Made by a program: the position numbers and the translations under genes. Shown in pieces: positions 18,241 through 28,032 of a DNA stretch of 64,000 bases (within the stretch, counting starts at the first letter, position 1; every line of letters begins with the position of its first letter). This stretch comes from Rhizobium ruizarguesonis (GTDB lineage Bacteria > Pseudomonadota > Alphaproteobacteria > Rhizobiales > Rhizobiaceae). The stretch is taken from positions 1-64,000 of the forward strand of contig NZ_PQIG01000070.1 in assembly GCF_012349115.1 (NCBI RefSeq). Direction: 5' to 3'. The notes beneath the pieces are model-generated. The model did not search any database and had not been told where the DNA came from. It saw only the letters and a program-made list of their open reading frames with translations.

Positions 18241-18555
18241 CAAAGCATCCGCGGGCGTCCGGCTAATGCCGGGCCGGGGCGCCATCCCCGTGCTTCGATG
18301 TGTTGATCAATAGTATGACTAATGAATATTGTGCAGTGCAATAAATTCATGCCGGATATGCGAAATACGCATATCTCTCCGTCCATAAACTTATATTACC
18401 GCTTCTGGCGTTAGCGGCTGGTTAACACTCGGTACTATTTAGACCAGTGAGGAACTTGTATATTTGTTGCAGAGCGTTTGCGAACACCGGTCCTGCGTCT
18501 ATAACGGCGTGAGCCGCAGGCCGCAGTCGGCGTTGCGGAAATAAAGAGGTAGAGC
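18241..18555. other. Non-coding stretch between the small RNA and the DUF2157 gene
   Basis: I see no gene here. It holds the probable minus-strand promoter of the small RNA (about 18305-18345), including the 14-mer at 18328, and AT-rich DNA at 18340-18410 that is unlike the GC-rich surroundings. It presumably also carries the plus-strand promoter for the membrane pair downstream. Confidence 0.5.
18328..18341. promoter_or_regulatory. Second copy of the 14-mer motif, upstream of the small RNA
   Basis: ATTGTGCAGTGCAA is identical to the motif at 17323-17336 and again fits LysR-type T-N11-A. On the minus strand it overlaps a TTGCAC -35-like box about 20 nt before TACTAT, a typical position for LysR-type activation. 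Confidence 0.45.
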
Positions 18556-19659
18556 ATGTATCGCGGCAGGTTGGAGCGGGATCTTTCGCTCTGGGTGGGC
18601 AAGGGCCTGCTCGGGCAGGAAACGGCAGGTGCGCTTCTCGCCGAATATGACAGCCGCCCGGCAAGTTTCAGCCTCGGCAGGGTGCTGATGGCGCTGGCGG
18701 CGGTGCTGCTTGCCGCTGCCATTCTGCTGGTCGTCGCCTCCAATTGGGAGGCCATCCCGCGCCTCGTGCGCGTCGGCGCCATCCTTGCCCTGATCTGGGT
18801 GGTGCACATCGCCGCTGCCCGGCTGCTCGCCCGCGGTGCGACGGCGGCGGCAGGCGGGTTGCTGGTCATCGGCGCGATGAGCTTCGGCGGCGCCATCTCG
18901 CTGGTCGGGCAGATGTATCATCTCTCCGGCGACGAACAGACGGTGATGTATCTCTGGTTCGCCATCGCGACGATCTCGGCGATCCTGTTCCGTTCGGGCG
19001 CAGTGGCCGTCGTCGCGGGCTTCCTCTCCTGGGCGTCGTTTGCCGTCTATCTTGAGAACCACGACACGCATTGGATAGGGTTCGATCCCTGGATGGCGCC
19101 TCTCATGGCGGTAATCGTCATCGCGCTGGTGCGTTATACCGGCGCCGAGCGGGCCCGCCATCTCGCCTATCTGCTGCTGATCGGCTGGCTCGCCTGGCTC
19201 TATACTCTTTATGAGGAGATCGCCGTGGCGCTTGCCTTCGCGATCGGTGGCATGGCGGCCTTCGTGCTGACGGCGTTGCCGCTCCGGCCTATTGCCTCCT
19301 TGGTCAGCAGCGCCGGTGCGGCGCCGGCCTTCTACAGCTTCCTTGTCGCCGGGATCGGCTTGCTGCTGTTGCATATCGAGATCGAGGACGGCTGGCGGCT
19401 GGTGGTGCTCGGAGTGGCGACACTTGCCGCTTCGGTGCTGGCGATCGCCCTGCATGGCAGGGATAACGGCGCAGTGCGTTATCTCGCTTATACGACTTTT
19501 GCCGCGGAGATGCTCTATCTCGCCTCCGTCACCGTCGGCTCGATCCTCGGCACGTCGAGCCTCTTCCTCTTCTCCGGTCTCGTGGTGGCACTAGTCGCCT
19601 GGATCGTCATCCGCCTCGAGCGGCGTTTTTCGGCGAATGCACAGGGGGAGGGCGCATGA
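18556..19659 (+). CDS. DUF2157 multi-pass membrane protein
   Basis: The 367-residue inner-membrane protein has a short soluble N-terminus (YRGRLERDLSLWVGKGLL), typical of DUF2157, followed by about ten hydrophobic segments. The stop overlaps the start of the GDYXXLXY gene by 4 bp. DUF2157 and GDYXXLXY proteins are repeatedly found as a pair in many phyla, which suggests one membrane complex, but its function is not known. Confidence 0.82.
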   Translation: MYRGRLERDLSLWVGKGLLGQETAGALLAEYDSRPASFSLGRVLMALAAVLLAAAILLVVASNWEAIPRLVRVGAILALIWVVHIAAARLLARGATAAAGGLLVIGAMSFGGAISLVGQMYHLSGDEQTVMYLWFAIATISAILFRSGAVAVVAGFLSWASFAVYLENHDTHWIGFDPWMAPLMAVIVIALVRYTGAERARHLAYLLLIGWLAWLYTLYEEIAVALAFAIGGMAAFVLTALPLRPIASLVSSAGAAPAFYSFLVAGIGLLLLHIEIEDGWRLVVLGVATLAASVLAIALHGRDNGAVRYLAYTTFAAEMLYLASVTVGSILGTSSLFLFSGLVVALVAWIVIRLERRFSANAQGEGA

Positions 19660-20246
19660 ACTCGTTCCTGGCAAAGCTGCAATCCGGCAAGGGCTATCTG
19701 CTTTCGGCGATCATCGTCGCCGGTCTGCAGACCCTGATCCTGGGCACAATCATCCAGAGCCGGGCGTCGATCCTCAGTGATGGCGCTGAAGTGCTGCTGA
19801 AGACGGCGCCCGTCGATCCGCGTGATTTCCTGCGCGGCGATTATGTCGTCTTGAACTACGACATTTCCTCTGTGCCTGTGCAGACGGTTTCCGGCGGCAT
19901 TCCGGCCGAGGCCGGCGAGCGGGTACTATGGGTCCGGTTGAAGAAGCAGGAGGACGGTTTCTGGACGGTGATCGAATCGTCCTTTCACGAACTGCCTCCG
20001 CAGCCGGAGACCGTGATCCTGCGCAGCCAGCCATTTTATAGTGGCGGACTTGCCGCCGGCGACAGCATGCGTGTCGAATACGGCATCGAGCGCTACTACG
20101 TTCCTGAAGGTGAGGGCAAGCCGATCGAGGAGGCCCGCAATGACGGCAACGTCGCCATCGCAGCGCGTGTCTCGCCTGATGGAAGCGCACAGATTCGCAG
20201 CCTTCTCGTTGACGGCAAGCCGGTTTACGACGAGCCGCTTTACTGA
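19656..20246 (+). CDS. GDYXXLXY-domain membrane-anchored protein
   Basis: This 196-residue protein has one N-terminal membrane helix (about residues 14-33) and a periplasmic-type domain with the defining motif GDYVVLNY at about residues 61-68, preceded by DPRDFLR. It overlaps the DUF2157 gene by 4 bp and is surely co-translated with it. The start is the ATG of the ATGA overlap. No catalytic residues are recognised. Confidence 0.85.
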   Translation: MNSFLAKLQSGKGYLLSAIIVAGLQTLILGTIIQSRASILSDGAEVLLKTAPVDPRDFLRGDYVVLNYDISSVPVQTVSGGIPAEAGERVLWVRLKKQEDGFWTVIESSFHELPPQPETVILRSQPFYSGGLAAGDSMRVEYGIERYYVPEGEGKPIEEARNDGNVAIAARVSPDGSAQIRSLLVDGKPVYDEPLY

Positions 20247-20316
20247 TCCGGCGGCACTTCGGAGGAAGGCGGCTCCAGGGCCGCAAGTCCGCTGTCATTT
20301 GCCGTTCATTTTTCCT

Positions 20317-20344
20317 TTGCCTCGACCAAATCGGGTGATATAGA
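20317..20344 (+). promoter_or_regulatory. Probable promoter of tRNA-Leu
   Basis: TTGCCT, a 16-bp spacer and TATAGA lie 56 nt before the tRNA, a plausible sigma-70-type promoter. No other gene lies between it and the tRNA. Confidence 0.4.
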
Positions 20345-20399
20345 GACGCCGCGCTCCGGAAGGCCTCATGCGCAGGCATAGGCATGCGGTTTTGTGAAC

Positions 20400-20484
<85 letters not shown>

Positions 20485-20684
20485 AGCTGTTTGCAGGCGG
20501 GAGACTGAAATCGGTTGGCTTAGGGCAGCCGAGAGTTGTCCCGAATAGCCCGCGAGTGCCGTTCCCCTTTGGGCGGAATGATACAGGAATTGGGAAAAGC
20601 CACGCGCGGCAGGATCGCCGGCGTCGTGCTCATCGAAACGAACGGCGTCTGGGCACGGCCGCCACGAAATGAAGGTAGGAAGAC

Positions 20685-22169
20685 ATGCAGGTTATCGAAA
20701 CGCTCGCTGAAGGGCTGAAGCGCGAAATCAAGGTCGTTATCCCGGCCAAGGACATGCAAGACAAGATGAATGAGCGTCTTGCCGATGTGAAGGACAAGGT
20801 TCGCATCAACGGCTTCCGTCCGGGCAAGGTCCCCGCTGCGCACCTCAAGAAGGTCTACGGCAAGTCGATCATGGCCGACCTCGTCAACGAGATCGTCCGC
20901 GAGCAGCCGGCCGCCATCCTGTCCAGCCGCGGCGAGAAGTCGGCCACGCAGCCGGAAATCGCCATGACGGAAGACAAGGACGAAGCCGACAAGATTCTCG
21001 CCGCCGAGCAGGATTTCGAATTCACGCTCTCCTACGAAGTGCTGCCGCCGATCGAACTGAAGTCGGTCAAGGGCATCAAGGTCACGCGCGAAGTCATCGA
21101 CATCTCGGACGACGAAGTCAACGAGCAGGTCCTGAAGGTCGCCGAAAGCGCCCGCGCTTACGAGACCAAGACCGGCAAGGCCGCAGACGGCGACCGCATC
21201 ACCATGGACTACGTCGGCAAGGTCGACGGTGAAGCCTTTGAAGGCGGCACCGACCAGGGCGCCGAACTGGTGCTCGGTTCCGGCCGCTTCATTCCGGGCT
21301 TCGAAGACCAGCTCGTCGGCGTCAAGGCCGGCGCCGAGAAGACCATCACCGTGACCTTCCCGGCCGACTATCCGGCCAAGAACCTCGCCGGCAAGGAAGC
21401 GACCTTCGACGTCACTGTCAAGGATGTCGCGGCACCTGCCGCTGTCGAGATCAACGATGAACTCGCTTCCAAGCTCGGCATCGAATCGGCTGACCGCCTG
21501 AAGGAGATCGTCCGTGGCCAGATCGAATCGCAGTACGGTTCGCTGACCCGCCAGAAGCTGAAGCGTCAGATCCTCGACCAGCTGGACGAGATGTACAAGT
21601 TCGAGACCCCGAACTCGCTGGTTGACGCCGAATATAACGGCATCTGGAGCCAGGTGAACAACGATCTCGCCCAATCCGGCAAGACCTTCGAGGACGAAGA
21701 CACGACCGAGGAGAAGGCTCGCGAGGAATACAAGACGCTCGCCGAGCGCCGCGTCCGCCTCGGCCTCGTTCTCTCCGAAATCGGCGAAAAGGCCGGCGTC
21801 GAAGTCAGCGAAGACGAGATGCAGCGCGCCATCTACGATCAGCTGCGCCAGTATCCGGGCCAGGAAAAGCAGATCCTCGAATTCTTCCGCAGCCAGCCGG
21901 GTGCCGCCGCTTCGATCCGCGCGCCGATCTTCGAAGAGAAGGTCATCGATCACCTGCTGACCGAAATCGACGTCACCGACAAGAAGGTGACCAAGGAAGA
22001 ACTGCTCGCCGAGGAAGAAGGCGAAGCCAAGGCCGAGACCAAGAAGGCCGCGCCGAAGAAGAAGGCTGCCGCCAAGGCCGAAGCAGCTGACGCTGGTGAA
22101 GGCGAAGAAGCCGCACCGAAGAAGAAGGCTGCTCCGAAGAAGAAGGCGGCTGACGAAAGCGCCGAATAA
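20685..22169 (+). CDS. tig: Trigger factor (ribosome-associated chaperone and peptidyl-prolyl isomerase)
   Basis: Trigger factor binds at the ribosome exit tunnel and helps new proteins fold. The 494-residue product has the N-terminal ribosome-binding domain with the GFRPGKVP signature at about residues 44-51. The FKBP-type isomerase domain follows at about 160-245, and then the helical C-terminal domain. After about residue 440 there is a Lys/Ala/Glu-rich low-complexity tail with repeated APKKKAA, usual in rhizobia but absent from E. coli. The start follows AGGTAGGAAGAC. A terminator follows. Confidence 0.95.
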   Translation: MQVIETLAEGLKREIKVVIPAKDMQDKMNERLADVKDKVRINGFRPGKVPAAHLKKVYGKSIMADLVNEIVREQPAAILSSRGEKSATQPEIAMTEDKDEADKILAAEQDFEFTLSYEVLPPIELKSVKGIKVTREVIDISDDEVNEQVLKVAESARAYETKTGKAADGDRITMDYVGKVDGEAFEGGTDQGAELVLGSGRFIPGFEDQLVGVKAGAEKTITVTFPADYPAKNLAGKEATFDVTVKDVAAPAAVEINDELASKLGIESADRLKEIVRGQIESQYGSLTRQKLKRQILDQLDEMYKFETPNSLVDAEYNGIWSQVNNDLAQSGKTFEDEDTTEEKAREEYKTLAERRVRLGLVLSEIGEKAGVEVSEDEMQRAIYDQLRQYPGQEKQILEFFRSQPGAAASIRAPIFEEKVIDHLLTEIDVTDKKVTKEELLAEEEGEAKAETKKAAPKKKAAAKAEAADAGEGEEAAPKKKAAPKKKAADESAE

Positions 22170-22193
22170 TCGCTTTTCAGTTCAGAAGTTTGG

Positions 22194-22222
22194 AAGGCCT
22201 CGCCATCGTGCGGGGCCTTTTT
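22194..22222 (+). terminator. Rho-independent terminator of tig
   Basis: AAGGCCTCGC pairs with GCGGGGCCTT (one imperfect position) around a short loop and is followed by TTTTT. It lies 24 nt after the stop codon. Confidence 0.8.
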
Positions 22223-22342
22223 CTATTATCCAGGGCAGTTCATTCTCGCCGCCTACTCCTTTGTGTTTATTCACCATGAACAACAAGGAGTTGCAATAAA
22301 GTATAATTCGATGCAGATTCTACTGATGGGGAGGACCTGAGA

Positions 22343-22762
22343 ATGACTGCAAAGCATGACATGAAGAAGTTGGTGGAAGAAATGTATGCCGTGCGTGACC
22401 GCGGCGATGTCGAAGCTACCCTGGCGCTGATCGGCGAGGGTTGCACCTTTCGCATGGTCGGCAATACACGGCTGGCGCCTTTTTCGACTGAATCAAGCGG
22501 GCATGCTTTTCGCCAAGCGATAACGCAGCTTATCACAGTATGGGATCTATCGAATATCAGGACAGCTATCTATGTGGACGAGGATGAGCATATGGTCTTT
22601 GCCCACCGTGAAGGCGAGGTCAGGCACATCCCATCGGGCGTGAGCTTCCATACGGAATTCATCGACAAGATCCATATCCGGGATGGGAAACTGGTCAAGA
22701 TCGTCGAATTTGTCGACACGCTGCAAGTGGCCGAGACGGCCAAGATGATCCAAGTCGCTTAA
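22343..22762 (+). CDS. SnoaL/NTF2-like fold protein
   Basis: The 139-residue protein has the pattern of the nuclear-transport-factor-2-like superfamily. An N-terminal helix MKKLVEEMYAVRDRGDVEATLALI is followed by a beta-rich cone ending in FIDKIHIRDGKLVKIVEFVD. The family includes small isomerases, cyclases and ligand binders, and no catalytic pair can be assigned. It is a single-gene unit with a run of purines (GGGGAGGACC) before the start. Upstream DNA is AT-rich. Confidence 0.75.
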   Translation: MTAKHDMKKLVEEMYAVRDRGDVEATLALIGEGCTFRMVGNTRLAPFSTESSGHAFRQAITQLITVWDLSNIRTAIYVDEDEHMVFAHREGEVRHIPSGVSFHTEFIDKIHIRDGKLVKIVEFVDTLQVAETAKMIQVA

Positions 22763-22803
22763 ACGGCCACCAAGGTCGGAGCCTTCGAAGCGTTGTCAAA
22801 GTT

Positions 22804-22825
22804 GATTCATGCGACGCGCTTTAGA
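22804..22825. repeat. Partial dispersed palindromic repeat
   Basis: GATTCATGCGACGCGCTTTA is the right half of the module seen in full at 9463. The left half is missing. Confidence 0.55.
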
Positions 22826-22877
22826 GTTTGATGCCGCCCACGTTTTCGGGCGTCAGCCGCCGTTCAAGAATTACCGC

Positions 22878-24647
22878 TCAATGCGCTGTCAGTTGCGCGA
22901 CTTTCCTGACATGGCTCACGGCTGCGGCGCCGCCTGCGGTCTGTGTGAAGAGGTGGAGCGTTTCCTCTTCGTCGTCGGCGACAGGCGTCAGCGCCTGATC
23001 CATGTAGGTCTTCGACTTTGCATCCCTTGAAATCAGGAACGCCGAAATCGTCAGGCCAATGATCGTGCCGGCGAGCGAAGCATGTTTGCGGAAGGTTTCC
23101 CAGGCAAAGCGCGGCCAGAAGACCAGCGGATTCTCGCGCGGCAGGTCAGGGCGCCGCTCCGATGGGGTCTTCAGGCGCAGCAGACCGCTTTGCAGCGGAT
23201 GCACGTTTTCCAGCGGCACGGTGGTGGCGAAGGAGACCAGAACCTTGACGAGCCTCGCCAGCGGTACCCCGGTCGCCACAGCGCGGCGCAGCAGCGTCTT
23301 CATATGATCAGGCGAATAGTAGAGCGACCACGCCTCGTGGTAGATGTCTTCCCATTCCTGTTTGCTCATTTTGGGATGCGCGGTGCAGACGTGCTCGACA
23401 TCGTAGATGTTGAGATCGGCATCCATCTCGATGCCCTTCTTCCACAGGACCTGATGGTCCTCGGAGCCAGGCAGCGGCGTCAGGATGAAGAATTCGATGA
23501 CGTCGAGCGGCAGCTCTTCCTGGATGATCGTGATGTCGCGGCGGATCGACTCCGGCGTGTCGGCGGGGAAGCCCAAGATATAACCGGCGAGCGTCATGAT
23601 GCCCTGGGCCTTCCAGGCGAGCAGCATCTTGCGGTATTCGGTGATCTTGTTCTGGTTCTTCTTGGCAGCGGTCAGATTGTCCGGATTGACGTTCTCAAGG
23701 CCGATGAAAACGCGCGTGACGCCGGCGCGCCTGGATTTCTCGATGAAATTCGGGATCTTGTGGCAGAGCGTGTCGACCTGGATCATCAGGCCGAGTGGGA
23801 TACCGTCCCGCTCCTTGAGTTCGATCAACCGGTCGAAGATCGCTTCCCAATCCTTGTTACGGGCGAAATTGTCGTCGGTGATGAAGAATTTGTGGATGCC
23901 CTGCGCCCAGTTCATCCGCACCAGCTTTTCGACGTCGTCGGCCGAACGGAAGCGTGATTTGCGTCCCTGCACGTTGATGATGGTGCAGAACGAGCACTGA
24001 TAGGGACAGCCACGTCCGGCATCGAAGCTGGTGCTGAGCCCGAGCGTGCGCTGGATATTGTCCTTCGGCAGGAAGGGAACCGGCGTGCCGCCGATGCCGG
24101 GAAGGTCGTTCATGAAATTGTAGAGCGGCTTCAGCTCGCCGGCGGCGGCATCGCGCAGCACCATGTCGAGCCGGCCCTCGGCTTCGCCGGCAAACATCGA
24201 GATGCCCATGTCGCGGCAGGCGTCGAGCCCGACGGCCTTGCCATCCAGCATCGACAGGCAGCCGGAAACATGGAAGCCGCCGATCGAAACCGGCAGGCCG
24301 GCATCGCGGAAGGGACGGGCGATATCGAGGGCGCGCGGATACTGGTTGGTCTGGACGCCGACGAGCGCGATCATCCCGAAATTGTCGTGACGCTTGAACT
24401 GCGCCAGCAGTCCGGCGATATCGATCCGCGTATTGGTCTCGTCGATCACGGTGATGTCAATCGCCGTATCGTCTCCGAGCACCTTGCGCTCGGCACATTC
24501 GGCGGCAATGCCGTAGAGCGCCGCCAGCGAATTGGAGGGGATCATCGCCCGCCACCAGCGGATGACGTAGCCGTCGTCGTCATAATGCGACGGCTTGATC
24601 AAGATCAGCTGAAAACGTCTGCGCGCAGCTTCCAAGACATGGGACAA
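22878..24647 (-). CDS. B12-binding-type radical SAM protein
   Basis: The 589-residue product has an N-terminal Rossmann-like region of the cobalamin-binding type (about residues 60-180, with LVGVQTNQYPRALDIA and IGGFHVSG). A radical SAM core follows with the cluster motif CPYQCSFC near residues 215-222, three cysteines in CxxxCxxC spacing, and then FITDDNFARN. Such proteins perform radical methylations or rearrangements. The substrate is unknown here. It stands alone, with no biosynthetic neighbours. The C-terminus has one or two hydrophobic segments. Confidence 0.82.
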   Translation of the reverse strand: MSHVLEAARRRFQLILIKPSHYDDDGYVIRWWRAMIPSNSLAALYGIAAECAERKVLGDDTAIDITVIDETNTRIDIAGLLAQFKRHDNFGMIALVGVQTNQYPRALDIARPFRDAGLPVSIGGFHVSGCLSMLDGKAVGLDACRDMGISMFAGEAEGRLDMVLRDAAAGELKPLYNFMNDLPGIGGTPVPFLPKDNIQRTLGLSTSFDAGRGCPYQCSFCTIINVQGRKSRFRSADDVEKLVRMNWAQGIHKFFITDDNFARNKDWEAIFDRLIELKERDGIPLGLMIQVDTLCHKIPNFIEKSRRAGVTRVFIGLENVNPDNLTAAKKNQNKITEYRKMLLAWKAQGIMTLAGYILGFPADTPESIRRDITIIQEELPLDVIEFFILTPLPGSEDHQVLWKKGIEMDADLNIYDVEHVCTAHPKMSKQEWEDIYHEAWSLYYSPDHMKTLLRRAVATGVPLARLVKVLVSFATTVPLENVHPLQSGLLRLKTPSERRPDLPRENPLVFWPRFAWETFRKHASLAGTIIGLTISAFLISRDAKSKTYMDQALTPVADDEEETLHLFTQTAGGAAAVSHVRKVAQLTAH

Positions 24648-24805
24648 GAGTATCTATCTTTCTCTAGAAGCTTTTGCCCGAAGGCAAATGGCGTTGAAGG
24701 CATATACAGGCACGACATACCAATGCGATTTAGGAGGTCAAACTAAGGCGTAAAAAAACGGCACGGCCCGCAAACGCTTCGCGAAGTGTATCACTCCTCA
24801 ATATA

Positions 24806-25615
24806 CTACCCGATATCGAGCAGCAATGCGCGATGGTCGGAGACTTCGGGCGCCTCGACCACCTCGAATTTGGCAACCTTCACCCCCGGCGTCACCAGCA
24901 TGTAGTCGGCAAAGCGGCCTTGCTTCAGATAGTAGGAGGTTCGCGTGTCTACAAGACCGTTTCCGGTGACCAGATCGGAAAGCCCGAGTCTGGCGAGAAT
25001 CGTGAAGGTCGCGCTGTCAGGCAACACGTTGAAATCGCCGCAGACGACGAGATTTTCGCCGCCGGGCCAGACGCGCTCGATGAGCCTGACCAGCGCCTCG
25101 GCCTGCTCTTTGCGCGCTGCGGTATCGCCCTTGCCTGCGGGATCGCGCAGGCCATGCATGTGGGCGATGGTCACGGTAGAAGCGTGCTCATGGCTGAAGA
25201 GGCGGATGCAATGGGCGTTTCGCGGCCGCGGATGTTCGCCCCAGCCATCGGCGGAAAAACGGCCGTGCACGAAGTCCAGCCCCTCTGCGATGAGGGAATG
25301 CGTTTTGCGCACGAAGGTCGCCAGCCCGAATTCGGCGGCAATCGCGGTATCGCCATCGAAAAGCTCGCCTCTCGAGGTCGGGCAGAAGAAGCCGTCGTGG
25401 CCGGGCAGGGCGGTGCCGATCTCAGTAAACAGATTGGCGCGCTGCGGCAGCTCCAGCCCCGCGTCCCGATAGATCGACCATCCGCCGCCCGTACCTGGCG
25501 CCCGCAGCACTTCCTGCAGGCACAGGACATCCGGATCGGCTTGCCTGATATAGCCGATCAAGGTCTCATGCAGCCTGCCGCCCCATGCGTTCAGCGAAAT
25601 GATGCGCAATGTCAT
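24806..25615 (-). CDS. Endonuclease/exonuclease/phosphatase-family protein
   Basis: The 269-residue product begins MTLRIISLNAWGG and has LCLQEVLRAP (the catalytic Glu), NLVVCGDFNVLPDS and a final EVSDHRALLLDI. These are the conserved Asn, Glu, Asp-Asn and Asp-His positions of the DNase I-like metal-dependent phosphodiesterase fold. The substrate could be nucleic acid, phospholipid or inositol phosphate. No signal peptide is visible, so it is probably cytoplasmic. Confidence 0.83.
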   Translation of the reverse strand: MTLRIISLNAWGGRLHETLIGYIRQADPDVLCLQEVLRAPGTGGGWSIYRDAGLELPQRANLFTEIGTALPGHDGFFCPTSRGELFDGDTAIAAEFGLATFVRKTHSLIAEGLDFVHGRFSADGWGEHPRPRNAHCIRLFSHEHASTVTIAHMHGLRDPAGKGDTAARKEQAEALVRLIERVWPGGENLVVCGDFNVLPDSATFTILARLGLSDLVTGNGLVDTRTSYYLKQGRFADYMLVTPGVKVAKFEVVEAPEVSDHRALLLDIG

Positions 25616-25672
25616 TGGGCTCCGTTTGGCGGCCGGATTTAGACGACAGCTCCGCCGTCTACATGATGCGTT

Positions 25673-27079
25673 TTAAAGTTCTGACTTGATGTCGCCCATC
25701 CGGTTCCAGGCATCGAGCCCAGCGATCTTGTAGGCTTCGGCGAGCGTCGGGTAGTTGAAAGTGTTCTCGACGAAATATTCGACCGTGCCTTTGAGGTTCA
25801 GCACCGCTTGACCGATATGGACCAGCTCGGTGGCACCTTCGCCGACGATATGCACGCCGAGCAGGCGGCGGGTCTTCAGCGAGAAGATCAGCTTCAAAAG
25901 CCCGGTGTCGAGGCCCATGATGTGACCGCGCGACGTCTCGCGGAAGCGGGCAATGCCGCATTCATAGGGAATGCCGCGCTCCTTCATCTCTTCTTCGGTC
26001 AGGCCGCAGGTCGAAATCTCCGGCACGGCATAGATGCCATAGGGGAAATATTTCGGCGGCTCCTTGGCGACCGCCCCGACCGCGACGCGGGCAGCGATGC
26101 GGCCCTGTTCCATCGAGGTCGAGGCAAGGCTCGGAAAGCCGACGACGTCGCCGGCGGCATAGATGTTGGCAACCGATGTCTGGAAGGTTTCCGGATTGAC
26201 CTTGAGACGGCCGCGGCTGTCGGCTTCGAGGCCGATAGCCTGAAGGTTCAGCGCATCAGTCGCCCCCATGCGGCCGGCGGCGAAAAGCACCATGTCGGTC
26301 GTCAGGCGCCGGCCACTGTCGAGCGTTAGCTCGACCTTGCCGTTTTCAAGCCTCTCCACCTTGTCGGCCTTCTGGCCGAGCAGCAGCTTCATGTTGCGGT
26401 CGCGCAGCTGGTAGGTAAAATCCTCGATGATTTCCTTGTCGATGAAGTCGAGCATCGTCGCCTTCGGGTCGATGACGGTGACGGCCGTGTCGAGCGCGCT
26501 GAAGATCGTCGCATATTCGATGCCGATGACGCCGGCGCCGATGACGACCATTGATCGCGGCAGGTCCTGGATGTCGAGCAGTTCGTCGCTGTCGAGAACG
26601 GTCTTGCCGTCGAAGGGGATGTAATCGGGGCGGAACGGCTTTGTGCCGACGGCAAGCAGCACGCTGGCGGCGGTGACCTGGGTGGTCTCGCCGTCATCCT
26701 TGATCACCTGCAGCGTCGACGCATCGATGAAGCTCGCCTTGCCGCGGATATGCTGCACGCGGTTGCGGGCGAATTGGTGTTCCAGCACCTCGACCTCGTG
26801 GTTAAGCGTAATCAGCAGCCGGCGGCGCAGGTCATCTGCACTGATCTCTTCCTTGACGCGGTAAGACCGGCCGTAGAAGCCGCGTTCGCGCCAGCCGGAA
26901 AGATTAAGCGCGGTCTCGCGCAGCGTTTTGGAAGGGATGGTGCCGGTATGCACGGACACGCCGCCGACGCGTTTGCCCTGCTCGATGACAAGCACTTTCT
27001 TGCCGAGTTTTGCCGCCTGGATCGCGCCGCGGCGCCCTGCGGGACCGCTGCCCACCACAACGAGATCGTACTGAAGCAT
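25673..27079 (-). CDS. sthA: Soluble pyridine nucleotide transhydrogenase
   Basis: This FAD-dependent enzyme moves hydride between NADPH and NADH in the cytosol. The 468-residue protein begins MLQYDLVVVGSGPAGRRGAI (FAD-binding). It has RVGGVSVHTGTIPSKTLRE where dihydrolipoamide dehydrogenases carry the redox disulfide; the cysteines are missing, as expected for SthA. A second NAD-binding motif VIGAGVIGIEYATI lies near residue 178. The tandem ATG at 27082 is equally possible. A longer in-frame extension to 27136 lacks family support. Confidence 0.9.
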   Translation of the reverse strand: MLQYDLVVVGSGPAGRRGAIQAAKLGKKVLVIEQGKRVGGVSVHTGTIPSKTLRETALNLSGWRERGFYGRSYRVKEEISADDLRRRLLITLNHEVEVLEHQFARNRVQHIRGKASFIDASTLQVIKDDGETTQVTAASVLLAVGTKPFRPDYIPFDGKTVLDSDELLDIQDLPRSMVVIGAGVIGIEYATIFSALDTAVTVIDPKATMLDFIDKEIIEDFTYQLRDRNMKLLLGQKADKVERLENGKVELTLDSGRRLTTDMVLFAAGRMGATDALNLQAIGLEADSRGRLKVNPETFQTSVANIYAAGDVVGFPSLASTSMEQGRIAARVAVGAVAKEPPKYFPYGIYAVPEISTCGLTEEEMKERGIPYECGIARFRETSRGHIMGLDTGLLKLIFSLKTRRLLGVHIVGEGATELVHIGQAVLNLKGTVEYFVENTFNYPTLAEAYKIAGLDAWNRMGDIKSEL

Positions 27080-27197
27080 CATCAAGCCCCGGATTGGAAA
27101 GGAATCATATTGCGACGCAAAATGTCGGCCGTCCATCGTTAGCCGGTCAATGTTACAGATTGTTTTACGACCGCCGATTCCGCCGGGCCTGTGCCTT

Positions 27198-28025
27198 TCA
27201 GATCAGCTTCAGCCCCTTCAGGCTGACATGGCCATCCCTGCCGATGATGACGTGGTCGTGGACGGTGATATCGAGCGCCTTGGCGGCATCGATGATCACC
27301 TTCGTCATGTCGATGTCGGCGCGCGATGGGGTCGGGTCGCCGGAGGGATGGTTGTGAACGAGGATCATCGCCGTTGCCGAAAGCTCGAGCGCGCGTTTCA
27401 CCACCTCGCGCGGATAGACCGGCGTATGGTCGACCGTGCCGCGGCCCTGCACCTCATCGGCGATCAGCACATTGCGCTTGTCGAGGAAGAGGATACGGAA
27501 CTGTTCGCGCGTCTCATGCGCCATGGCGGCATGGCAATACTGGATGACCGAAGACCACGAAGACAGGACCTGTTTGCTCCTGAGCTCGCTCTTCAGCGTC
27601 CGGTGGGCGACAGTCGAGATCAGCTTCAGATCGAGCGCCACGGCCTCGCCGACACCTTTGACTTCCATCAGCAGCGTCGGCGGCGCGCCGAAGACGCCCG
27701 AAAGCGAGCCGAACCGTTCGATCAGCGCCTTGGCGATCGGCTTGGTGTCGCGCCGCGGGATCAGGCGGAAAAGCAGGAGCTCGAGGATTTCGTAGTCGGC
27801 AAGCGCGGTGTCGCCGAGCTCCCGGAAGCGGTCACGCAATCGCTCGCGATGGCCGTGATAATGCTCCTGGCCGGCAAGCGAGGCGGGCAGGGCGGTCCTG
27901 GCATTCGGCGCGGACGGTTTTTGCGGCCGTCCGCCAAAGAACGAGCGTTCGTCGGCGGCAAGGGACTCTTGCGTTGGGAAGGGCAGCTCGTCGTCGGAAG
28001 ATGTCGAAACGGGGCCCTTCGCCAT
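27198..28025 (-). CDS. radC: RadC-family JAB1/MPN domain protein
   Basis: The 275-residue protein has the RadC N-terminal helix-hairpin-helix-like region ([18 protein letters not shown], then [11 protein letters not shown]). Its JAMM metal site is [16 protein letters not shown] at about residues 222-237. Despite its name, RadC's role in DNA repair is unproven. It starts 7 nt after the map stop codon, so map-radC form an operon on the minus strand. Confidence 0.92.
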   Translation of the reverse strand: MAKGPVSTSSDDELPFPTQESLAADERSFFGGRPQKPSAPNARTALPASLAGQEHYHGHRERLRDRFRELGDTALADYEILELLLFRLIPRRDTKPIAKALIERFGSLSGVFGAPPTLLMEVKGVGEAVALDLKLISTVAHRTLKSELRSKQVLSSWSSVIQYCHAAMAHETREQFRILFLDKRNVLIADEVQGRGTVDHTPVYPREVVKRALELSATAMILVHNHPSGDPTPSRADIDMTKVIIDAAKALDITVHDHVIIGRDGHVSLKGLKLI

Positions 28026-28032
28026 CGGACCG

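Noticed and set aside
18113..18290. A short minus-strand frame starting ATGGCGCCC through the small RNA
   Set aside because: It reads through all three hairpins, repeats Ser codons from the CCUCC loops, and has no ribosome binding site at the right distance. The RNA reading is better.
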